From: Pleodorina starrii | Lineage: Eukaryota; Chlorophyta; Chlorophyceae; Chlamydomonadales; Volvocaceae | Assembly: GCA_030267565.1 (NCBI GenBank) | Contig: BRXU01000002.1 | Span: forward strand, 1,612,001 to 1,676,000 | Length of the DNA: 64,000 nucleotides | Direction: 5' to 3' | In this document: one piece after another, positions 56,492-64,000 of the stretch | How the letters are laid out: each line of letters opens with the position of its first letter | Numbering within the stretch: position 1 is the first letter of the stretch | Program-made: the position numbers and the translations under genes | Notes under the pieces: generated by a model | The model's input: only the letters and a program-made list of their open reading frames with translations | What the model was told of the DNA's origin: nothing | Databases searched by the model: none

Positions 56492-59400
56492 TTACGACAT
56501 GACCGGCACCGGCGCCTTGCAGGTGGGACAGACCGTCGTGCGCTTCGCGCCCGGCGATGCCGCCGCCGCCGCCACCGCCGCCGCCTCCTCGCCGCCCTTG
56601 GCCGCCGCCGCCGCCGCGCCGTCGTGCGTCCGCTCGCACCACTCCTTGAAGCAATCGTCATGCTGCACGTGCAGGCAGCCCAACAGAACCATGGGTCCGT
56701 GCTCATCCCCGGCTGAGCGCGCCTTGTAGATCGAGATCGGGTCCTTGCACACGCCGCAAGGCACCACGGACGCGCCGCTGGCGATGCCCGCGTGGCCCGC
56801 CTCCTTGAGCGCGGCAGCCAGCTTCTCCCTGAGTGAGCCCCGGCCGGCCGAGGGACCAGGAGGAGCACGAGGGGAGAGGCACCAACGACAGACCGACAGA
56901 CCGACGGACGGACAGACAGACGAGTGAGATACGATACCGGTACGAAAGAGCGGGCAGGAGCAACGACGGAATACACAAGTACTGATATATTGAGATACTG
57001 AGATAGATACGATACCGGTACAGGAGCAACGCAAGGAGCACCACACCACGAATCGCTCGCGGACAGAAGAAGCACCGCAAGGGCGTCCAAATATCCAAGG
57101 GTGCGCAAATATAAAGGATCACGACAAGGGCGCACGGAAAGGACTCCAAGGACCACCAGCAGCGACCGCTCGCGGGAGAGGTGGCCCCCAACCCCTCCGC
57201 CTCCCCCTCCGCTCCCCTCCTCTCCGCTCCCTCTCCCTCTCCCCTCTCTCCCTCTCCTCTCTCCCCCCCAACCTCCCACCTGTACTCCAGCGCCTCCCCC
57301 GGCCGGTCCAGCTGCAGCTCCGCCAGGTTGGCGAGGTTGATGAGCACCTGGATCACCTTGTCGGTGTCCTCCATCAACTCAAAGATCTCCATGGCCTGGG
57401 GACAGAGGGGAGGGGAGGGGAGAAGAGGAGGAGGGGAGGGGCGGGGACGTAAGAAAGGAGGTTAAAAAGGCGAGGAAGCGAAGCACAAGGCGGTGGGAGT
57501 AACGGTAAGGGGGAGAGAGAGAGCAGAGTGTGATAGTCCAAAAGGGGGAAGGGCAGGAGAGCAAGGAGAGCAGGAGCGTAGGGGAGCAGCGGAGGTGCGG
57601 AGCAGGGGAGCACTCGTGTGCCCTTGCCACCCCTCCACCGCCGGCCGCCCCAGGTCGGCCCCCGCCATCCCGCCCGGGTCCTGCCTGTTCGTATGCCTGC
57701 TTGGACTGCTCGAAGCGGCGCGTGGCGAACAGCGCTGCCGCCATGTTGACCATCGCAGCAGCCGCCTGCATCATACCGGTGGCCATGGCGGCGCGGTCGC
57801 CCGTCTCCGCGGCCTTGGAAACCTGGCGGAATTTGGCGTTGGGTTTGGGGAGGGGACGGCGGAGGTGGAGGCGATGAAAACACACACGGACGCACACACA
57901 GTGGAATCACAAGTGGAATCGAAAAAGACGTCCGTGGCAATGACTTTGGATTATACAAGCTGGCAAGCTGGCTGACACGCCCCAAGTTCCCCCAAGTCTC
58001 CGCAGGAAGGCCACAGACCGTTTCGGGCGCCGTCGGGTGCCCTTGCCACCGCCCGCACCATGCCCAGCCCTTCCGCCGCGCGAGCCGACGGCCCATCAGG
58101 GCCCCCAGGCCCCCCCACCACACCCCCACCCCCCACACACACACACCGCCAGGGCCCCCAGTCCGTCAGTCAGTCTCCGCCCCCCCCCACCTCATCCTCC
58201 CTGAGCTTGACTGCGATCTGCAGGCAGGTGAGTCCCTCCTCGGGGTCGGCCGCCATCACCACATTGCCCAGGGCCACAAGCACCTCGGACTGGCGCGGCC
58301 AAAGGCAAGGCAAGTGTGCGGTTCAGGATGACGCGGGAGGGTAAAGGAGTTGAAGACAGGCGGCAAAAGGAGGAAGAGGTGCGGGTGCTGCAAAGCGCGG
58401 GTGCAGGTGCAGAGTCGTCGCCGCTCAAACCCGTGCACACCCCCCGGCGCCCCGGCGCCACCAGTTCGATCGCTTCCCGCGCACCGCCGCCACCACCACC
58501 CACTGACACACACACACTGACACACACACACACACTGACACACATAAACACACACACCTGCATCCCGGCGCTGTTGGCCGCCTGTGCCACCGAAAGAGCC
58601 TCTTTCAGGACCTCGGCCGCCTGCGGGACGGGGCAAAGGCGTGGCGTTGCGGGGCATGGTGTGTGTATATGTGTATATGTGTGTGTGTGTGCGTGTGTGT
58701 GTGCGCGTTGGGGGTTTGGATGTCGGTGTGGGTGTAAACGATACCGCAGCGGAGGGACGGTGTGGGCGCGGCATGGCGAACGGCGTCGGGCGCCCCACAG
58801 CGCATCCACAAGCAGCCCCCACAGCCCCTGTGTCCACAACCCAGTGTCCACATCCTTGCCAGCCCAGCCAGCCCCTCAGCCCTCCCCGCCCCACCCACCG
58901 GGAGGAAGCAGCCCACCCACCCACCCACCCACCCACCCACCCACCCACCCACCCACCCACCCACCCACCCACCACACACCTGCGTCAGCTGTCCGGCGAT
59001 CTTCCACAGGTTGCCCAGCCCCACCGCATTGTCCACCTGCGCCGCAGCAGCCACAGGGCCAGCATCCAACCGCTGACATATCGAGGGGTACGTCATACCG
59101 GCACCGTACTTGATTTCTCCAAGTGCGCTCCAAGTGTGCGCGTTTCGCCAGACCGACCAGTGGTGTGTTCCAGCCCCCAGCGGCTCCACTCCATCACTAT
59201 CATCAAAGCCAATCCAAACCACCCACCTGCGCCGCCGTGTTGCCTGCCGCCTTGGCGTCGTCAATGCCCGCCTGGAAGGCGTCCGCGGCGGCGTTGAAGT
59301 TGCCCAGCTTTGTGTTGGTGTGGCCCAGCCACTTGTGCAGCTCCTGAACCAGGTCCTCACGCTTCTGCTCGCGGGCGGCCGCTTGGAGGGACTGGAAGGC

Positions 59401-60794
59401 GGCCAGGGCGGTGGGCAGCTTGCCTGGAAGCAGCAGCAGCGGGCGGAGGGGAGAGGGGACGGCAGGGGCAAGGGCAGAGGTAAAGGGGGCGAGGGCAGGG
59501 TGCTAGACTCGTACTGGTTGCAGCAAGGAGCAAGGGTCACGACAGGATCGCCCGGATAAGCAGGGGCCGAGGCCCGTGGGGGGAAGCGCAGGCGGAGGCC
59601 GTGGCGAGAGGCGGTGTGTGTGTGTGTCTCGGGGGGGAGGTGACGGGCCTGGGTGGGCGTGGGTGGGGCTGGGCACGGCCCCAAACCTCGCACACGCCAC
59701 TCTGCCACACCGCCCGCGAGATTCCCGCATCGCCATCGGCCCCACCGCGACCCACATCAGCCACACGGCCCCCTGCCCCCACCCCTCATCCTGCAGCAAC
59801 TCGATTAGACACTACCCGCTCACCCCAGCCATCCGGCCCCGCCCGACCTGGAGCAGCCCCGTCCGGCCCGGCCCGGGACCCCCCAGGCGCTCTCACCCCC
59901 CAGGAAGTGCATCACCGCCTCCTCAAAGGCACCATCCAGCGTGCCCGCGCCCTTCTCAGCCGCCTGGCGGAGGACCTCAACCAGCGCGCCCTGCAGGCCG
60001 CCGGCGGGGTTGGCGGCGGCGCCGCCGCTGCTGCCGCCAGCGGCGGCGCCAGCTGTGTCGGGTGCTGCCGCGGCGGCGGCGCCGCTGGACACTTCGCCAG
60101 CCGCGGTCGCGTCGGCGGCGTCGGCAGCTGGCTTGCACGGGGGGCTCGTGGGCGCGGCGGCGGCGCCGTCAGCGGCGCCGGCGTCCGAGGTGCTGGTGCC
60201 GGCCTTGGGGCAGTTGGGCTTGTGCTCGGGCCAGTGCTTCTTCTGGCAGGCCGCGGAGCAGTAGTAGACGGCCTTGCACTGGCTGCAGCGCTGCGGCAGG
60301 CCGCCGCCGTTGAGCGGCTGGGAGCAGCAGGCGCAGGCCTTAAGGCCCGCGGCGGCGGGCTTCGCAGCGGCAGCGGAAGAGGAGGACGCGCCCGTATCCG
60401 GGGCGGCGTCGGCAGCGACAGCATCGGCAGCGTCGGCGGCGGGAGCGTCAGCCGAGGGCACGGCCGCGGCCGCGGCGGGGGCGGTGCCGGTTGTCGTTTT
60501 GGCAGCGGCTGACTTCCGGGCGGGCAGGGAGGGCCCACCCCGTGGCTTTGCTGGGGATGGAGTTTTCCGGACCGGAATACCTGCTCCGCGGCCGCCGCGA
60601 GGCGCTGGTTTCGCTGCTGATGCTCCGCCCGTCAGCAGCTCCTGCATCGACACCGGCATAGCCTCCGGCTCTGTCTCCGGTTCCGGAGCCAAAACATACT
60701 TGTAGATCACGTAGCCTGCACCGGCTGTCAGCGCGACTGTGGACGCTATTGCCGCCGCCTTGTAGAGCCACGATGAGCTGCTGCCGCTGGACAT
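56492..60794 (-). CDS. Membrane-anchored MYND finger - TPR - RING-H2 protein
   Basis: Eight exons join in phase: 59897-60794, 59227-59423, 58980-59072, 58558-58620, 58191-58289, 57685-57822, 57280-57395 and 56492-56828 (TAA), giving about 646 aa. Order: one helix near the start (YKAAAIASTVALTAGAGYVI, about 11-30); Ala/Pro-rich linker; a MYND zinc finger at about 153-195 (CACC...RCSQCKAVYYCSAACQKKHW...HKPNC); Ala-rich linker; TPR-like helices (LHKWLGHTNTKLGNFNAAAD, FEQSKQAYEQAMEIFELMED, ALEYREKLAAALKEAG); and a C-terminal RING-H2 finger (CGVC...CLHVQHDDC...CPTC). MYND and TPR domains bind partner proteins; RING-H2 usually recruits an E2, so a membrane-bound ubiquitin ligase is a reasonable inference. 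One intron starts with GC (CAG|GCAGGA after AYEQ); that junction restores the TPR. The start is the only ATG before the helix. I do not recognise a named orthologue. Confidence 0.87.
58916..58974. repeat. (CCCA)n microsatellite in an intron of the MYND/RING gene
   Basis: About 15 tandem copies of CCCA precede the exon at 58980-59072 and lie immediately downstream of its donor site on the minus strand. Confidence 0.9.
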
Positions 60795-61174
60795 TTTCGT
60801 CTAGGCTTCGGAGTACTTGACAAGAAGATGCTTGCGATATGTTTTTGTAAAAGTTTATGAAGCCTGATGCAAACCCAGTTTTGGGGTCTGAAATGTCGGT
60901 CTGATCGCTGCCAGCGGCAAGATTAAAGCTCTGCCGACAGACAGTAAGAAGTACCAACTGATACCCCGTTTATTCGCGGGATAAGCCATTGCACTGACGT
61001 CTCTGATGCAGCACGGAATGACGACGTTGCACGACAGTACCGGAAAAACGAGTTGTCAGATTTTTTCTAATGTTATGATAAGCCGCGAAGAGTATATCCT
61101 TCATTCCACTGTGTTGGTCGTTTAAAACCACTTTAGTACTGAGTATTCGTGCTTCAACCTCCTTCTGAACTGCA
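60795..61174. promoter_or_regulatory. Bidirectional promoter region between the MYND/RING gene and IVD
   Basis: Only 380 bp separate two start codons facing away from each other, so both promoters must lie here. The stretch is richer in A and T than the genes around it. I see no clear TATA box or other named element. Confidence 0.6.
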
Positions 61175-63890
61175 ATGGCGATGCAGCTTTTGGCAGTTGG
61201 CTTGCGCGGGGGCCAACGGCGCGTATGCTCGCTGCTGTCATCGTCTTTGCACCGTCAACTATCATCAGCGGCAGAGGCATCGCCCTCGGAGGAGTCGGGG
61301 AAAAGAGCACAGCTTCGCGAGTTTCGCTCGCAGGTGCAGCAGTTTGCGCAGCAGGTCATAGCACCACACGCAGAGACCATCGACCGCGAAAATAATTTCC
61401 CGTCCAGCGTCAATCTATGGCGCGAAATGGGCACCTTCGGTTTGCTTGGTGGGTTGCCGTGGTTTGAAAGGCCGCGCACGGCGCTTTTTGTTTCGGTCCT
61501 GCATCGCGCATACAACGGACTGTGACTGAAAGAAATAGCGAAAGCTGGACACATCGAGCCCAGCGGCCAGCGCCTATGTGCGAACCTCAACGCCAACTGC
61601 CTTCCGAGTCAGCACATCGGGCTGCGTGGCAGCACGTACGTACTTGCAAGCAAGATGCCTTATTGTTCTGAAGCCTACGCCACGACTTATGAAGCAGTCA
61701 AGCCTACGCCACGACTTATGAAGCAGTCAAGGACACCTCCCGCTCCCGACACAGGTGTAACCGCCCCCGTGGAGTACGGCGGCTTGGGACTTGGCTACTC
61801 CGAGCACTGCGTGGCAATGGAGGTGAGGGCAACAAACAAACAAACTGTAGCGTCTTTCTTAGGCACAAAAAACCCTTGGTTGCGCCTGAGCGGCCCGCGT
61901 CCAGCATGAAATCGCCACCAGGCCTGCCCTTCACGCATCCTTTCCTCGTCCGCCTCCCCAACCCTGAAACCAACCCTCCCAGGAGATCAGCCGCGCCAGC
62001 GGCGCCGTGGGCCTGAGCTACGGCGCCCACTCCAACCTGTGCGTCAACCAGGTTGTGCGCAACGCCACGCCGGCGCAGAAGGCCAAGTACCTGCCCAAGC
62101 TCATCACCGGTGGGGTCGAGGGTTGGCGCAGGTCGGGCACTGCAGGGACGATGCAGGGCAACACAGGTCCCGGCCCTCAACGTGTCTCTCCCCTCCCCTC
62201 TCCGCCTCCTTCCCTCCCCTTCTCTCTTCCCTTCTCTTCTCTTCTCTTCTCTTCTCTTCTCTTCTCTTCTCTTCTCTTCTCTTCTTTACTCTACTCTACT
62301 CTACCCAACTCTACTCTTCTTTTCTCGTCTCTTCTCTCCCCAGGCGAGCACGTGGGCGCGCTGGCCATGAGCGAACCCGGCAGCGGCAGCGATGTGGTGT
62401 CCATGAAGTGCCGGGCGGAGGCGGTGGCGGGAGGGCAGGCGTTCCTGCTCAACGGCAACAAGATGTGGTGCACCAATGGGCCAAAGGTGGGTCAAGAAGA
62501 AGAGCGAAAGGGATGTGTTTTGTGAAGCGGGATGGGCGGCTGTGCCGGGATGGGCGGCTGTGCTGGGCGAGCACATCATGGATGGCACCGGCCTGCCTTC
62601 CTTAACTTCCCCTGGCTCCCTTGCTGCCCGCCCGCCTGCCTACCGGCCTCACCCTCACCCTCACCTTCACCTTCACCTCACCTTCACCTCCCTGCCCCAG
62701 GCGGACGTGTTGGTGGTGTACGCCAAGACCGACGCGGCGGCAGGGCCCCGCGGCATCACCGCCTTTCTGATCGAGAAGGGCATGCGGGGCTTCCGCACCG
62801 CCCAGAAGCTGGACAAGCTGGGCATGCGCGGGTCGGACACGTGCGAGCTGGTGTTTGAAAACTGCGAGGTGGGGCGTGGCGGGGCGTGGCGGGGCTTGGG
62901 GTGCTTAACACCCAGCGAAGCGCAGTGAAGCCGTGAAGCGCAGCGTGGGTATTCAGCCGAGGAGGCATCATGGGCGTTTATCGGTAATTGTGGCATCGGC
63001 ATTGGTGGCGCCACATTTGCACACTGCGATGAATACAAAATAATGCAATAACCGCCAGCTCCTACAACACAATATCACGGCACCGCTCGCACCCGTGCAG
63101 GTCCCCGCCGAGAACGTGCTTGGCGGTGTGGGTCGCGGCGTGGCCGTGATGATGAGCGGGTTGGACTATGAGAGGCTGGTGCTGGCGGCGGGGCCGTGCG
63201 GCCTCATGGCGGCGGCGCTGGACACCGCGCTGCCGTACAGCACGCAGCGGAAGCAGTTCGGACAGGCCATCGGGGAGTTCCAGGTGAGAGTGGGGGGTTG
63301 GTGGTGGGGGGGGTGGGGGGGGAGCGGCGCGTGGGGGCGTTTCAGGGAGGGAGGCCTTCCGGCAGGCAGCGCGAGTATCAGTGCGAGTGGGATTGTAGGC
63401 TGGGGGGTTGGGGGTGGGCAACTATCCGCAGCGGAGGTGGACTGGCCGTTATCGCTGGGAGGAGCTTTGTGAGGTAGATGGTAGGCAGCGGCACGCAGGC
63501 AGGCGCGACCTGCGGGTCCCGACACTGAGGACGAGAGTGCCCACATGCCGTCACGCACATCCAGTCATGTGGGGTTTGCAACACCGGGTTCCAGCAGCCC
63601 ACCGACCCGAGAGGTTGGTCCGGCGTCTCTTCCGCCGAGTCATCGAACGGTCCGCTGCTGCGGTACCTCTCCACAACGACCACAGCCCACCGACCCGTGG
63701 GTCTCTCCCCTCGCAGTTGATCCAGGGCAAGCTGGCCGACATGTACGTTCGTCTACATTCGGCCCGGTCGTTCGTGTACAGCGTGGCCGCGGCGGCGGAC
63801 AGCGGCACGCCGGCGGACCGCAAGGACTGCGCCGCGGTGATTCTGTACGCTGCTGAGGCGGCCACGCAATCGGCGCTGGACGCGATACAG
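61175..63890 (+). CDS. IVD: Isovaleryl-CoA dehydrogenase, mitochondrial (partial at window end)
   Basis: This FAD enzyme oxidises isovaleryl-CoA to 3-methylcrotonyl-CoA in leucine breakdown in mitochondria and passes electrons to ETF. Exons: 61175-61448, 61755-61822, 61983-62109, 62344-62486, 62701-62868, 63101-63283 and 63717-63890, all in phase, giving 379 aa; the last ~45 residues lie beyond the window. Visible: a basic Ser/Leu-rich presequence; [38 protein letters not shown] block; the FAD/substrate motif [44 protein letters not shown]; and [14 protein letters not shown], whose Glu is in the position of the catalytic base typical of IVD and distinguishes it from most other acyl-CoA dehydrogenases. 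Intron 1 holds a 29-bp tandem duplication (61671-61728) and intron 3 a (TCTTC)n run. Confidence 0.95.
62224..62286. repeat. (TCTTC)n pentamer run in an IVD intron
   Basis: About a dozen tandem copies of TTCTC/TCTTC lie between the exons at 61983-62109 and 62344-62486, followed by TCTAC-type variants up to about 62315. It is a third pentamer family in the window and forms a long pyrimidine tract ahead of the acceptor at 62342-62343. Confidence 0.9.
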
Positions 63891-64000
63891 GTGTGTGCGT
63901 CGGGGTGTGTCTGTCTGTGTGTGCGTGCATGTGTCTGTGTGCTGCGTGCGTGCGTGCGTGCGTGCGCGTTCATGCATGCGTGCGCGTGCGTGCTTGCGCG
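63891..64000. other. IVD intron continuing past the window
   Basis: After the donor CAG|GTGTGTG the sequence becomes a (TG)/(GTGC)-rich low-complexity run to the window edge. It belongs to the next IVD intron. Confidence 0.8.

Overview
The window is nuclear DNA of a green alga, most likely of the volvocine group (Chlamydomonas/Volvox relatives). This is an inference from very high GC, dense short GT-AG (and some GC-AG) introns, long Ala/Gly/Gln/Pro homopolymer inserts in proteins, TTTTAGGG-type telomere-like blocks, TGTAA poly(A) signals and microsatellite-filled introns. I assembled gene models by hand from splice sites and reading-frame phase. The ends of transcripts are not known.

Layout. 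1-9,760: gene-free repeat land. It holds a roughly 7 kb array of the pentamer AGGTC, flanked by two diverged copies of one ~0.4 kb sequence, then a tRNA-derived SINE with a perfect 13-bp target-site duplication. 9,761-19,719 (-): XPB/ERCC3, the TFIIH DNA helicase, in 18 exons, with a long acidic N-terminal extension and a 1.4 kb GGGGA array in one intron. 21,611-29,261 (+): a large coiled-coil plus low-complexity protein, divergent from XPB and of unknown family. 30,014-31,855 (+): a small four-helix membrane protein. 31,856-35,522: mostly no gene, with one doubtful cysteine-rich ORF. 35,523-52,433 (-): the showpiece, a ~17 kb, ~24-exon gene for a receptor-like adenylyl cyclase with signal peptide, LRR ectodomain, one membrane helix, then two degenerate class III cyclase domains that complement each other. 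Two of its introns are full of tandem repeats. 52,684-54,854: two 5'-truncated LINE retrotransposons lying head to head just upstream of the cyclase start. 56,492-60,794 (-): a membrane-anchored MYND finger + TPR + RING-H2 protein. 61,175-63,890 (+, runs off the window): mitochondrial isovaleryl-CoA dehydrogenase, divergent from the MYND gene with only 380 bp between the starts.

The genes are not an obvious functional cluster: XPB is housekeeping, IVD is leucine catabolism, and the cyclase and MYND/RING proteins look like signalling and ubiquitin/scaffold functions. The least expected signals are the C1/C2-like split of metal-binding and transition-state residues between the two cyclase domains, a dispersed 14-bp palindrome, and a dispersed ~35-nt intronic element shared by unrelated genes.
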